Both the position numbers and the translations under genes were made by a program. 40,297 nt of DNA from Candidatus Omnitrophota bacterium. GTDB taxonomy: Bacteria; Ratteibacteria; UBA8468; B48-G9; JAFGKM01. Positions 22,300 to 31,285 of the stretch are shown piece after piece. The stretch spans positions 1-40,297 of the forward strand of contig JAFGKM010000030.1 in NCBI GenBank assembly GCA_016928555.1, read 5' to 3'. The notes below the pieces were generated by a model. That model made no database searches. It saw only the letters and a list, made by a program, of their open reading frames with translations, and had not been told where the DNA came from. Position 1 is the first letter of the stretch; each line of letters begins with the position of its first letter.

Positions 22300-24081
22300 A
22301 TGAAAAACGGAATTAGGAAAACTGAGGTTAATCCAAGGATATACGAGAGGGCGGCGCTCTTTATTTTTCTTTTTGCCGGTCCTCTCATCAGGTTTACGCC
22401 GGCTTACGATTATACGCTTATAAAGAATATTGCGGGGTATCTTTTCTGCATTCTTCTGTCAGCTCTTTTTATAATCAAAAAAAAGGGGTTCGCATTTGAA
22501 ATTAAGAATTTGGCGGTATTCATGGTATTCGCCGCATGGATTCTGCTCTCTTCATTTACCGCTCCCTTCGGATACGGCGCCGCAAGAAGCCTTGAAGATT
22601 ACATCCTCTACTTTTTGGTTTTTATCTGCGCCTCCAACATGGACTTCAATAAAAAGGACGTTTACATATGGGTTGCGGCAGGGATAATCGCCTCTTTTAC
22701 CGCAATTTTTAATTTTATCGGTCCAAGGAAATATGTTGTATCCACCTTCGGCAACCCCAACTTTTTCGCCGGCCATATCATGATGCTGATAGCTCTTGCC
22801 TCCGCCATGCTCTTTTCAAAAGATATTAAAAAGAATGAGCGTCTTTTCCTTGCCGTCTTCATAATCTCCGCTTTTTTCGGCATACTCGCGACAAAGTCCA
22901 GGGCGGCAATATCCGGAACGCTTTTCGGGACGGCCACTCTGCTGTTTCTTGTAAACATTAAAGGAACTTTCATTAAAAAGTGGTCTCCGTATATGGCAAT
23001 CCTCGCGGCTGGAGCGCTCTCATACGGTTACGCTTACCGGTGGATAACGACCAATATCAGATGGTACATCTGGAATGCCGCGCTGGAAATGGTAAAGGTT
23101 AAGCCGCTTGCCGGATGGGGGCTGGGAAACTTCACTTTTTTCTATCCGTACTACAGGATACGGGAATATTTCCTTCAGCCGGAAGCAACGCCGGTAACCA
23201 TCCACACCCACAACGAATACCTTCAGATACTTTCGGAGACGGGGATTATAGGGCTAATTCTCTTTCTTGCGTTTATCGTTATAATTATAGAGAATGCAGT
23301 GCGCAATTCTGCCGTTCACCCTCAACTTAATCCTCTCCCCGCCGGGACAAACCCATCAAGGGAGAGGGATATGCAAACCGGAAGTCTGCTTATAAAAGGG
23401 TGCATCTCAGGGATTGCCGCGGTTCTTGCGGACAATATATTTTCAACAAACCTGCGCAACCCCTCAACCGCAATGTATTTCTGGTTTCTGCTCGGGCTGG
23501 CGGCGGGACATGTAAAAAAACACGAGATTGATTTCAAACTGTCACGCTTATTATGGTACACGGCGGGAGCGGTAGGTTTTATCATGTGCGTATTCACTTC
23601 TTTTTACAGGATTTCGCCCGAAATCTACCTTAAGAGGGGCATCTGGGCAAAAGAGGCGGGGGATTTAAGAACAGCCGTTGACAATTATCTGGTAGTCTGC
23701 TCCATGAACCCCAACAACCACGAGGCGTGGTACAAACTGGCCTTTGCCTACGGCGAATCGGGAAAACTTGAAGAAGCAAAAGAGATTTATTTAAAAATCA
23801 ATAAGTATATTTTCCCGCATTTTGCAAAAACGGATGCAAACACGGGCACTATCTATCTCCGGGAGGGGAATTTTGAAAAAGCGTTTTACTATTACAAATG
23901 GGCGGAATGGCTCAACCCCTACGATAAGGACGTCCTGTGCACAATCGCTTCAATACAACTGATGTTCTACAATAACGTGCCGGAAGCCGTTTCATACCTG
24001 AACAGGGTCTTGACAATAGACCCGGAAAACGGTTATGCTAATAGGATTATAAATTTGCTGAAGGCGGAAGGAAAGATATAA
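22300..24081 (+). CDS. Second O-antigen ligase/polymerase-like membrane protein with TPRs
   Basis: The 593-residue protein has about ten hydrophobic segments over residues 15-420 and a periplasmic Wzy_C/WaaL signature: W-N-A-A-L-E-M, then GWGLGNFTFFYPYY near 274-287 and HNEYLQILSETG near 304-315. The C-terminal 150 residues contain TPR-like helices. It is a paralogue of the protein at 458, with the same G-N-F-T-x-x-Y-P-Y-Y block. Residues of about 339-356 (VHPQLNPLPAGTNPSRER) are encoded by a palindromic repeat inserted in frame between two membrane segments. A GAGG ribosome-binding site precedes the ATG. It probably ligates or polymerises the glycan started by the preceding enzyme. Confidence 0.87.
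   Translation: MKNGIRKTEVNPRIYERAALFIFLFAGPLIRFTPAYDYTLIKNIAGYLFCILLSALFIIKKKGFAFEIKNLAVFMVFAAWILLSSFTAPFGYGAARSLEDYILYFLVFICASNMDFNKKDVYIWVAAGIIASFTAIFNFIGPRKYVVSTFGNPNFFAGHIMMLIALASAMLFSKDIKKNERLFLAVFIISAFFGILATKSRAAISGTLFGTATLLFLVNIKGTFIKKWSPYMAILAAGALSYGYAYRWITTNIRWYIWNAALEMVKVKPLAGWGLGNFTFFYPYYRIREYFLQPEATPVTIHTHNEYLQILSETGIIGLILFLAFIVIIIENAVRNSAVHPQLNPLPAGTNPSRERDMQTGSLLIKGCISGIAAVLADNIFSTNLRNPSTAMYFWFLLGLAAGHVKKHEIDFKLSRLLWYTAGAVGFIMCVFTSFYRISPEIYLKRGIWAKEAGDLRTAVDNYLVVCSMNPNNHEAWYKLAFAYGESGKLEEAKEIYLKINKYIFPHFAKTDANTGTIYLREGNFEKAFYYYKWAEWLNPYDKDVLCTIASIQLMFYNNVPEAVSYLNRVLTIDPENGYANRIINLLKAEGKI
23318..23369. repeat. Palindromic repeat inserted in frame within a coding sequence
   Basis: CACCCTCAACTTAATCC begins a unit in which CCTCTCCC (23332-23339) pairs with GGGAGAGG (23360-23367). 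It is homologous to the intergenic units at 20848 and 22236 but lies inside the gene at 22300. The loop carries extra bases (GCCGGGACAAACCCAT), and the total length keeps the frame open. Confidence 0.75.
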
Positions 24082-24104
24082 AAAAGGTAAATCAGAACCC
24101 CTCA

Positions 24105-24313
24105 TCAAATCCCCCCGTACCCCCTTTTGACAAAGGGGGGGATAAAGAAGTTCCCTCCTTTAGCAAAGGAAGGTTAGGGAGGATTTAAAGGTTCCCTCCT
24201 TTAGCAAAGGAAGGTTAGGGAGGATTTAAAGGTTCCCTCCTTTAGCAAAGGAGGGTTAGGGAGGATTTAAAGGTTCCCTCCTTTAGCAAAGGAGGGTTAG
24301 GGAGGATTTAAAA
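24105..24313. repeat. Palindrome plus four tandem 41-bp repeats
   Basis: A CCCCCTTTTGACAAAGGGGG-type palindrome at about 24118-24140 is followed by four head-to-tail 41-bp units at 24150-24190, 24191-24231, 24232-24272 and 24273-24313. Each contains CCTCCTTTAGCAAAGGAGG-like inverted arms and an outer TCCCTCC/GGGAGGA pair, so each folds by itself. Units 1 and 2 share GGAAGG, and units 3 and 4 share GGAGGG with restored pairing. They fill much of the 389-bp gap before rpmB (24082-24470). Confidence 0.88.
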
Positions 24314-24344
24314 AGGACGGGGCAAGTGTATAGCCCGTTTTCAA

Positions 24345-24444
24345 TTCATGCATAGAGGGAAGCAGCAAGGAGGAAGCACCGCAGGCGTATGTAACAATAC
24401 GCCGAGGAAGCTGCCGACGCAGATAATGAACCTATATGCGTGAA
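24345..24444. repeat. Structured element A, upstream of rpmB
   Basis: About 100 bases fold into nested stems: outer TTCATGCATAG (24345-24355) with CTATATGCGTGAA (24432-24444), middle GCAGC (24362-24366) with GCTGC (24410-24414), and inner GGCGTAT (24384-24390) with ATACGCC (24397-24403). Element B at 24717-24820 has the same unpaired text (AGGAGG, GAGGA, CCGACGCAG) but different stem bases that still pair. It ends 26 bases before the rpmB start, so a leader-RNA role is possible. A dispersed DNA repeat is the main alternative. Confidence 0.65.
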
Positions 24445-24470
24445 GGGAAAGCGGGGTAAAGGAGAAAACA

Positions 24471-24704
24471 ATGAGTAAAGTATGCGCAGTTTGCGGAAAA
24501 AGAAGCAAAACGGGAAACAGCAAAAGCCATTCAAATGTTAAAACACGCAGGATTTGGAAGCCGAATATACAGCGGGTTCTTACCGAGACGGACGGCAAAA
24601 AGAAAAGGATGTATGTCTGCACAACCTGCATAAAATCAGGCAAGGTGAAGCGGCCTGTCAAACAGCAAATCACGGCTCACACGGATTTGCCTTCAACCGT
24701 ATAG
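24471..24704 (+). CDS. rpmB: Ribosomal protein bL28
   Basis: The 77-residue protein is a complete bL28 of the large ribosomal subunit. It shows CAVCGKRSKTGN, SHSNVKTRRIWKPNIQ and VCTTCIKSGKVKRP, all diagnostic. Four cysteines (5, 8, 50 and 53) form two C-x2-C pairs, so this is the zinc-binding form of the protein. AAGGAG precedes the ATG at good spacing. It stands alone, without rpmG, between the polysaccharide genes and the convergent recJ operon, and is flanked on both sides by related structured elements. Confidence 0.97.
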   Translation: MSKVCAVCGKRSKTGNSKSHSNVKTRRIWKPNIQRVLTETDGKKKRMYVCTTCIKSGKVKRPVKQQITAHTDLPSTV

Positions 24705-24716
24705 TAATACCGGTTT

Positions 24717-24820
24717 GAGTTCACCAGAGAGCGAGGCGTCCAGGAGGCCGACGACGAGACGTACTGAAGTACGTTGAGGAGGACGGCCGACGCAGGCAAC
24801 AAAGCTCTATGCATGAAATC
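24717..24820. repeat. Structured element B, between rpmB and recJ
   Basis: This is homologous to element A. The middle stem is CGTCC (24737-24741) with GGACG (24781-24785). The inner hairpin is GACGTAC (24758-24764), loop TGAA, GTACGTT (24769-24775). The outer arms are weaker (GAGTTCA with TGAAATC-type pairing). The 3' arm CTCTATGCATGAA is the exact reverse complement of the 5' arm of element A. It lies between convergent genes and could also help terminate both transcripts. Confidence 0.65.
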
Positions 24821-24829
24821 AAATCGGTA

Positions 24830-26437
24830 TCAGGAACAGTAATCCTTAATCACAAGGAATATCCTGTACAATCCTTTGATGCCCTTTATGCGGGGCGAGT
24901 AAAAAATGTTGATTTTCTCGCCGTTTTCGGGAGAGGCGTTTACCCCGTCCGAAAGGAAAGATTCGTAGATGCTGTTTTTCTTTTTAATCCAGAAGCTCCT
25001 CTTTTCTTTCCGGCTGCTGCGAAAGATGCCTTTGACCACTACGTCCCTGCACATGAAAACCGGCTCGGGGTTCCCTTTTCCGAAGGGCTCCAGATACTCG
25101 TTTATCTCTTTTATAAGCTCGGGGGTAAGTTCTTCTATATCCAGAATGCAGTCATAAGAACTGCCTGAAGGCTCGGGCTCCCATTCAATCTCCTCCCAAA
25201 ATTTTCTTATTTTGCCGAGATACTCCTCCCCGCACTTGAAGCCCATCGCCCCCGCATGCCCTCCGAGTGAATGCATGTACCTGTCAACCGGCTTGAGTTT
25301 CTCATACAGATTGTATCCTTTCGGCGCCCTGATTGAACCCCTCATAAAATTTTCCGTTTTACAGCCCACCAGATAGGGCCTGTTATGCCTTTCCGCCAGC
25401 CGCGAGGCTACTATCCCGCAGATTCCCGGCGAAATGCTTTCCGATATTATAAAACCCGCGCTTTCCTCCCTGTAGTTTGCCAGGTTCTGCATCTCTTTTG
25501 CCACGTTCTGGTATCTCTTCCTGTCCATCCTGTCTATTTCATCCTTAAGATGCCTTATCCTCTCGCGGTCATCTTCCATCAAGAGGCTGAGTGCAACTTC
25601 CGGCTTTCCGAGCCTGCCGGGAGAGTTGAGCTTCGGGTTTATCTTCATCGTTACATCCTTCTGGTTCAGAGGCGCCTGCAGGTTTAATTCTTCAATAAAA
25701 TATGCCAGGGCGCCTATTCCCGTGAAGGGCAGCCGCTGCAGGCCTTCCCTGACAAATATCCTGTTTTCTCCAGTCAAAGGGAGAAAATCCGCAAGTACTG
25801 AAAGACAGACTATTTCTATAAGATCATAAAAATGGTTCTCCCTCATGCCCGGAAGTAAATGGGCCATGCCTTCAATAAACTTGAAAACAATGCCCGCCCC
25901 GCTCAGGTTCCGCGCCCCTTCGGGCCATTTGCCGCCCGTGAAGGGATTGACGTAAACGTGCTGTTCCGGAAGCTTTGTGGAATCGCCTATGTGATGGTCG
26001 AGAATTACGCATTTTATCCCCGCTTCTGCGGCTTTCTTGAGAGCGGAAACCGAAGATATGCCGCAGTCAACGGAAATCAGAAGGGAATATCCTTCTTCGG
26101 CAAGTTCGCATATGAGACTGTCCTCTATTTCATAGTCCTCGTCAAGCCTGTGCGTCAGGCGGAACGGGGCTTCATGCGCGACGGTTTCAAAAAATTTCAA
26201 GAGCAGGTAAACCGAGCATATCCCGTCGGCATCGCCGTCTCCGTAAATAAAAACCTTCTTTTTGTTCAAGAGAGTTTTTTTAAGCGCCTCGCAGGCCTCT
26301 TTCATCGACGGTATTGAAAACGGCTCGGAAAGGCTTGAGATGCCGGAGTGGATAAATTCCGCCATTGACTTTTCGGTTTTGAACCCCCTGGCGGAAAGAA
26401 TTTCTTTTATAAGGCGAGGCAGCTGTTGCCTTTTCAT
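24830..26437 (-). CDS. recJ: Single-strand-specific 5'-3' DNA exonuclease RecJ
   Basis: The 535-residue protein belongs to the DHH phosphoesterase family and should degrade single-stranded DNA 5' to 3' in recombination and mismatch repair. Metal-binding motifs visible are GDGDADG (66-72), VDCGI (123-127), DHH (147-149), LADFLPL (215-221) and, in the DHHA1 domain, GICGIVASRL (338-347), RGSIRAPKGYN (366-376) and GGHAGAMGF (392-400). A C-terminal OB-like region follows from about 440. The length is close to the bacterial core of 550-580. Its ATG shares one base with the comEB stop (TAATG), so translation is coupled. It is the last gene of the lptF-recJ operon. Confidence 0.95.
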   Translation of the reverse strand: MKRQQLPRLIKEILSARGFKTEKSMAEFIHSGISSLSEPFSIPSMKEACEALKKTLLNKKKVFIYGDGDADGICSVYLLLKFFETVAHEAPFRLTHRLDEDYEIEDSLICELAEEGYSLLISVDCGISSVSALKKAAEAGIKCVILDHHIGDSTKLPEQHVYVNPFTGGKWPEGARNLSGAGIVFKFIEGMAHLLPGMRENHFYDLIEIVCLSVLADFLPLTGENRIFVREGLQRLPFTGIGALAYFIEELNLQAPLNQKDVTMKINPKLNSPGRLGKPEVALSLLMEDDRERIRHLKDEIDRMDRKRYQNVAKEMQNLANYREESAGFIISESISPGICGIVASRLAERHNRPYLVGCKTENFMRGSIRAPKGYNLYEKLKPVDRYMHSLGGHAGAMGFKCGEEYLGKIRKFWEEIEWEPEPSGSSYDCILDIEELTPELIKEINEYLEPFGKGNPEPVFMCRDVVVKGIFRSSRKEKRSFWIKKKNSIYESFLSDGVNASPENGEKINIFYSPRIKGIKGLYRIFLVIKDYCS

Positions 26438-26904
26438 TATCGCTTTTTTGCCGCCGTGCGTATTTTAACGCCGGCCTCATTCAGAAGGTCTCCGGAAATT
26501 TTGTCCGGGTACCCTTCGCTTATTATTATCTCTTTGATGCCCGCGTTTATTATCATTTTTGCGCAGACGCTGCACGGGTGGCAGGTGACGTAAAGTACGC
26601 TTCCCTTTATTGATATGCCGTGATAAGCCGCCTGTATGATGGCATTCTGCTCGGCGTGCAGGCCCCTGCACAGTTCATGCCTTTCGCCGGAAGGCACCTT
26701 CAGCTTTTCCCGCAGGCATCCGATTTTTGAACAATGGGTTATGCCGGACGGCGCGCCGTTATAGCCGGTCGCAAGTATCCTTTTTTCCTTCACCAGAACC
26801 GCTCCGACGCTTCTTCTCGTGCAGGTGGAGCGCCTGCTGACCAGTTTGGCAATCTCCATGAAATACTCGTCCCATTCAGGCCTCGGGGTAGATGGGGAAT
26901 TCAC
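26437..26904 (-). CDS. dCMP deaminase (ComEB type)
   Basis: The 155-residue zinc enzyme converts dCMP to dUMP for thymidylate synthesis. The zinc site is read in LHAEQNA (His83, catalytic Glu85) and THPC/C-type pairing in CHPCSVC (Cys111, Cys114). [21 protein letters not shown] near the N-terminus and TGYNGAPSG are typical of the ComEB/dCMP deaminase family. I start it at the GTG at 26904, since AAGGAGG lies seven bases upstream; a TTG two codons earlier would be too close to that site. It overlaps the end of glyA by 29 bases and its stop overlaps the recJ start. Confidence 0.92.
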   Translation of the reverse strand: MNSPSTPRPEWDEYFMEIAKLVSRRSTCTRRSVGAVLVKEKRILATGYNGAPSGITHCSKIGCLREKLKVPSGERHELCRGLHAEQNAIIQAAYHGISIKGSVLYVTCHPCSVCAKMIINAGIKEIIISEGYPDKISGDLLNEAGVKIRTAAKKR

Positions 26905-28111
26905 GCGCAAACCTCCTTATCTGTTTTGATATGTCCTTCAAAACCCTGTTGTTCTCCCTGTTTTTAAGCGTACTGTCTATCCAGCCGGCGATAAGCTCCA
27001 TTTCCTTTTCTTTCATGCCCCTGCTGGTAACAAGGGGGGTTCCCATGCGTATGCCGCTTGTCACCCTCGGCGGCTGGGGGTCGAACGGAATAAGATTCTT
27101 GTTTGTTATTATACCTACTCTTTCAAGAAGTTTTTCAAATTCACAGCCGTGTATGCCTTTATCCCTAAGGTCTATCACAAAAAGATGATTGTCGCTCCCT
27201 CCGCTCACGAGGCGGTATCCCCTGTTTTTAAATTCTGCGCACAGTTTTTTGCAGTTGAGAATTATCTGCTTCTGGTAATCGTTGAAACCTGGCTGCATCG
27301 CCTCCTTGAAAGCAAGCGCCTTGGCCGCTATTATGTGCATCAGCGGGCCTCCCTGTATGCCCGGGATGATTGAGTTATCAAGCTTTTCGCGGTACTTGCT
27401 TCCGCAGAGTATGAGGCCTCCCCTCGGGCCTCTCATTGTCTTATGCGTCGTTGAAGTGACAAAATCCGCAAGCCCGACGGGCGAAGGATGCAGTTTTGCC
27501 ACTATAAGCCCCGAGATGTGGGCGATGTCGGAAAGCATGTACGCCCCGGCTTCCGCCGCAATTTCATGAAATCTCCCGAAGTCTATAATGCGCGGGTAGG
27601 AGCTGGCCCCGCATACTATCATCCGCGGTTTTTCCCTGACCGCTATCTCTCTGACCTTTTCATAATTTATTCTCTCGGTCTCCCTGTCAACGTCATAAAA
27701 AACCGCATTGTAAAACGTTCCCGAAAAATTCGTGCGCAGGCCGTGGGTAAGATGCCCGCCCGCAAGTATGTTCATTGCGAGAATCTTGTCTCCGGGTTTG
27801 AGTGCGGTAAAATATGCCGCCATATTCGCCTGGCTTCCGGAATGCGGCTGGACGTTGGCGTGCTCGGAGTTGAACAGCATGCACGCCCTTCTTACCGCGA
27901 TTTCTTCAATCTCGTCTATGAATTGACAGCCGCCGTAGTACCTTTTTCCCGGATATCCTTCGGCGTACTTGTTTGTAAAAACCGTGCCTGCGAGGCGGAG
28001 TATCTCCCTGCTGACTATATTCTCCGAAGGTATAAGCCCTATGGTGTCCCTCTGCTTTTTCTGCTCATTGACAAGCACGCGGTAAATCTCGGCATCAACT
28101 TCTCTAAGCAT
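26876..28111 (-). CDS. glyA: Serine hydroxymethyltransferase
   Basis: The 411-residue PLP enzyme interconverts serine and glycine, charging tetrahydrofolate with a one-carbon unit. It shows the N-terminal [26 protein letters not shown], the HSGSQANMA segment, SDIAHISGL, and [13 protein letters not shown] with the PLP lysine at residue 224. The length is normal. The ATG at 28111 has GGAGG six bases upstream, which decides against the TTG two codons earlier. It overlaps the glyS stop by eight bases. Its position next to a glycyl-tRNA synthetase subunit links glycine synthesis and use in one operon. Confidence 0.96.
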   Translation of the reverse strand: MLREVDAEIYRVLVNEQKKQRDTIGLIPSENIVSREILRLAGTVFTNKYAEGYPGKRYYGGCQFIDEIEEIAVRRACMLFNSEHANVQPHSGSQANMAAYFTALKPGDKILAMNILAGGHLTHGLRTNFSGTFYNAVFYDVDRETERINYEKVREIAVREKPRMIVCGASSYPRIIDFGRFHEIAAEAGAYMLSDIAHISGLIVAKLHPSPVGLADFVTSTTHKTMRGPRGGLILCGSKYREKLDNSIIPGIQGGPLMHIIAAKALAFKEAMQPGFNDYQKQIILNCKKLCAEFKNRGYRLVSGGSDNHLFVIDLRDKGIHGCEFEKLLERVGIITNKNLIPFDPQPPRVTSGIRMGTPLVTSRGMKEKEMELIAGWIDSTLKNRENNRVLKDISKQIRRFAREFPIYPEA

Positions 28112-30194
28112 TATCAACCTCCACTATCGGTATCAGGGAAAAATCCGCAAAAAGATTAAACAGGCTGTTGATTTTTTTCAGAAGCGCAAGTCTGTTGTTC
28201 CTTGATTTTTCGTCTTCGCACATAACAAGCACGTCGTCGAAAAACCTGTCTATTATTTTACGCCAGCCGCTGAGCCTTTCCAGAAAAGCTTCGTAATCCC
28301 TGCTGTCGTAAGCCAGAAGTTTTTCTATGGCCGCTTCGGAGCTGTAAAAATCGTAAAGCTCCTTTTCGGTCTTCTCCGCAAGGAGGGACTCGTCAAACGA
28401 ACCGGAGTCAATCCCCTTTTCCCCCGCCTGCTTCAGGATGTTCGCCACCCTTATAAAAGGGACAAGGATGCTTTTTGCTTCTTTTCCGCCGGCAAAGAAT
28501 TTTTCAAGGGCGTCTATCTTTTCCCTCAGAACAACGGGGTTTTCCCTGTCCACCGCCATTACGGCTCTCCTGATGCCGGGAGAAACCCCTTCGCCCGCAA
28601 GGATATTCTCAACCCTCTGGAAAATGAAGTTCATTATCTCGTTCTCGGTATCCCGCAAACCGCAGCCGAAAACATCAAGAGTCCCGCGGACAACCTTCCT
28701 CAGCGGGAAGTTCAGTTTTTTGCTCCATATTATCTCAATCAGGCCGTTCGCCAGTTTTTTTAGCCCGTAAGGGTCTCCCGCGCCCCTGACTTTTGTATTG
28801 TCTACCATGAAGCTGCATATTGCCTCAAGGCGCGCTATAAGCGAAACTATGCACGCCTCATAGGTTTCGGGCAGTTTATCTCCGCTGTATCTGGGAAAGT
28901 AATGTTGTTCAACGGCGGAGGAAACAATATCGTTATACCCGTTTTTCGCGGCATATATGCGCCCGATAACGCCCTCAAGCGAGGGGAATTCGGCAACCAT
29001 CAGGGTAGGCAGGTCGTTTTTGCAGAGCGAGATTATCGTTGAAATATTCTCTTTCTTTTCCGCATCAATATCCATATAATCCTGAAGCGCCGCGTAAATC
29101 TTCTTAAACCGTTCAACCCTGTCATAAACGCTTCCCCACCTGGGATGATACGTAATATTCTTAAGCCGTTCCGCATAGGAGGCAAAACCGGACTGCATGT
29201 CTTTTTCCATGAAAAATACCGCGTCTTCCATCTTGGCGTGAAGAACATTCTGATAATTTTCCCTTATCTCGTCACCGCCCGCGCCTTCAAACACCGCAAT
29301 ATACTTTTTACTAAGTTTCCTGCTTTTCTCGTAAAGCGGAATGCCGTTTAACTTCATTACAACGGCTCCGACCACTTCGTCGGGCAATTCAATGTGTTCA
29401 TCTTTAAGACTGCATATTTCAACGGCAGGGTACTCTGCGAGATTTGAGATTTTAACGGCATATTCCTCATCCATGACAACCGTCGCCACGCCGGCTTTTT
29501 CGCGAATTTCTGCTTTAATAAATTCAAACCGGACCCCGGGGTCAAAGATAATGGATTTTTTAAGCGCCTTGTCCATGTAGTCTGCAGGGTCGGCGCAGGA
29601 AAACCTTGAAGGAGACAAGACCCTGTGTCCGAAGGAAGACCTGCCGCTTGATACGCCTCCCAGCTTTATCCTTACAACCTGTTTGCCGAAGAGAGCGAGA
29701 ATCCATCTTACGGGGCGTATGAACCTGAAACCGTCTTCATTCCATTTCATCCCTCTCGGGATCTCGGTCTTTTTTATGCTTTCCTCCAGAATCTCCCCCA
29801 TTATGCCCTGCAGAGGACGGCCCTTTTCCTCTTTCACTGCCACAAGTACTTTTTTTCCTTTTTTCTCTTTTACAAGGAGGTCCTGCGCTTTTACGCCGTG
29901 GGAGCCGGCAAATTTTTCAGCCGCGGCCGTAAACCTGCCGTTCTCGTCAATGCCGGCCTCTATTGGCGGCCCGTATATCTCGGCAGTCAAGTCGCGCTGT
30001 CTTTCTCCGGCGTCTTTTATGTATATAATCAGCCTTCTCACGGTATGAAAAAACCTGACACAACCGTATTCAACCCGATATTCGTCAAGCAGTGACGTAA
30101 AAACAGGCAGCCAGTTTTCCTTGAGATATCCGCCCGACCATGAAGGGAGGTCTTCGCATCCTATTTCTATGGCCAAATCCTTTTTCTTCATCAT
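28104..30194 (-). CDS. glyS: Glycine-tRNA ligase beta subunit
   Basis: The 696-residue protein is the beta subunit of the heterotetrameric bacterial glycyl-tRNA synthetase. It contributes tRNA recognition, while the catalytic alpha subunit (GlyQ) forms glycyl-adenylate. It begins DLAIEIGCEDLPSW, has GFRFIRPVRWILALFG near 158-173, GVSSGRSSFGHRV, and VRGAGDPYGLKKLANGLIEI near 480-500, all characteristic of GlyS. The length is normal. No glyQ is adjacent; the upstream neighbour is the LPS permease gene, so glyQ must be elsewhere or be replaced. A TATAAT at 30228-30233 (minus strand), inside the 3' end of lptG, may give it its own promoter. Two ATGs (30194, 30191) are possible. Confidence 0.95.
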   Translation of the reverse strand: MMKKKDLAIEIGCEDLPSWSGGYLKENWLPVFTSLLDEYRVEYGCVRFFHTVRRLIIYIKDAGERQRDLTAEIYGPPIEAGIDENGRFTAAAEKFAGSHGVKAQDLLVKEKKGKKVLVAVKEEKGRPLQGIMGEILEESIKKTEIPRGMKWNEDGFRFIRPVRWILALFGKQVVRIKLGGVSSGRSSFGHRVLSPSRFSCADPADYMDKALKKSIIFDPGVRFEFIKAEIREKAGVATVVMDEEYAVKISNLAEYPAVEICSLKDEHIELPDEVVGAVVMKLNGIPLYEKSRKLSKKYIAVFEGAGGDEIRENYQNVLHAKMEDAVFFMEKDMQSGFASYAERLKNITYHPRWGSVYDRVERFKKIYAALQDYMDIDAEKKENISTIISLCKNDLPTLMVAEFPSLEGVIGRIYAAKNGYNDIVSSAVEQHYFPRYSGDKLPETYEACIVSLIARLEAICSFMVDNTKVRGAGDPYGLKKLANGLIEIIWSKKLNFPLRKVVRGTLDVFGCGLRDTENEIMNFIFQRVENILAGEGVSPGIRRAVMAVDRENPVVLREKIDALEKFFAGGKEAKSILVPFIRVANILKQAGEKGIDSGSFDESLLAEKTEKELYDFYSSEAAIEKLLAYDSRDYEAFLERLSGWRKIIDRFFDDVLVMCEDEKSRNNRLALLKKINSLFNLFADFSLIPIVEVDNA

Positions 30195-30223
30195 TTAAGT
30201 TTCTCTCGGTTTTATTTCAACCT

Positions 30224-31285
30224 TCAGATTATATCCGATTTTGTTTTTTTAGACAAAAGGGACAACCTGAAGAAAAACAGTACAAGCGATGCCGTTATAA
30301 GGATATGCATGAGCCATACTCCAACGAAAACAGGCATTTTCCCGGCTTTTGCAAGGGTAAGTCCGGAGGAAAAAACGCCGTAGGATATAAAAGAGAGCAG
30401 TATTGAAAGGCCCAAAACGAAAACCCTTGAAATCTTATGCCTGACGTAGAAAAACGGGAAGAGGATGAACAGCAGGAAAAGATTCAGCAGGGGGTAGGCA
30501 AACCTTTCGTGAAGAGAACTCTTCACGGAGACCGGAAGGATATTCAGCCCTTCCAGCTTCCGCATCATATCCTTCAGTTCAGCGTAAGAAAATTCATCCA
30601 GGTTTCTCGACGCATCCATGATAAGCCCGGGCTCGAGCATTATATGCAGTTTTTTGACGCTGAAGTTTTCGGACTTTTCCATACTCCCGTCACTGCCGAA
30701 ATACCATATGCGGCCGCTGCCGAACGTCCATATATTGTCTCCCCCGTACACGGCGCTCGCGGCATTCACGGTCATGATTCCGCCGCTTTCGCTTATGACT
30801 GAAACCTGAATTTTCCTGAATGTGCCGGGAGGCGTGAATTTCTCGCTGTAAAGCAGGTATCCGGGGGATGAAAAATTCACCACTTTTATCTCCGCCGGCT
30901 TATTTATCCTTTTCAGGCATGCAGGGGCGGTGAAATTCTTAATATAGAAAGCGGCGGCTGAAATAACCGTGCCGCACAGGAAAAAGACGGCCAGAAGCTT
31001 CAAAGGTTTTATCCCGGATATTTCCAGTATCCTGATTTCCCCGTATTTTATCATCTCGCCGAGCAGGAACATCCCGCTTAAAAACGTAAGAACCGGCGAT
31101 ATTTCCACAAATATGGAAGGAAGGCGGTAGAACGATTTCACGGCGTCAAAGGCATCGCCTCGTTTTACGAGGTCGTTAAGGCCCTCAAGTATGTCTATGA
31201 GAAAAAACATAAGCATGAAAGAGACGCTGACTATGATGAACAGTTTCAAAAAGCTGAAAAGAGTATATTTCGTTTTTATAATCAT
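30224..31285 (-). CDS. lptG: LPS export ABC transporter permease (YjgP/YjgQ family, LptG-like)
   Basis: The 353-residue inner-membrane protein is one of two permeases that, with LptB, drive lipopolysaccharide from the inner membrane to the periplasmic bridge. It has three N-terminal and three C-terminal hydrophobic segments around a periplasmic beta-rich domain (about 120-260). LSGMFLLGEMIKYGEIRILEISGIKP near 75-100 is the usual cytoplasmic coupling region. I start it at the ATG at 31285, which overlaps the lptF stop as ATGA; a longer frame up to 31330 would overlap lptF by 49 bases. The LptF/LptG labels are by order and are less certain than the family. Confidence 0.87.
   Translation of the reverse strand: MIIKTKYTLFSFLKLFIIVSVSFMLMFFLIDILEGLNDLVKRGDAFDAVKSFYRLPSIFVEISPVLTFLSGMFLLGEMIKYGEIRILEISGIKPLKLLAVFFLCGTVISAAAFYIKNFTAPACLKRINKPAEIKVVNFSSPGYLLYSEKFTPPGTFRKIQVSVISESGGIMTVNAASAVYGGDNIWTFGSGRIWYFGSDGSMEKSENFSVKKLHIMLEPGLIMDASRNLDEFSYAELKDMMRKLEGLNILPVSVKSSLHERFAYPLLNLFLLFILFPFFYVRHKISRVFVLGLSILLSFISYGVFSSGLTLAKAGKMPVFVGVWLMHILITASLVLFFFRLSLLSKKTKSDII

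Noticed and set aside
24105-24313. Regularly spaced repeats that could suggest a CRISPR array
   Set aside because: The 41-bp units are directly tandem with no unique spacers and are self-complementary; no cas gene is present.
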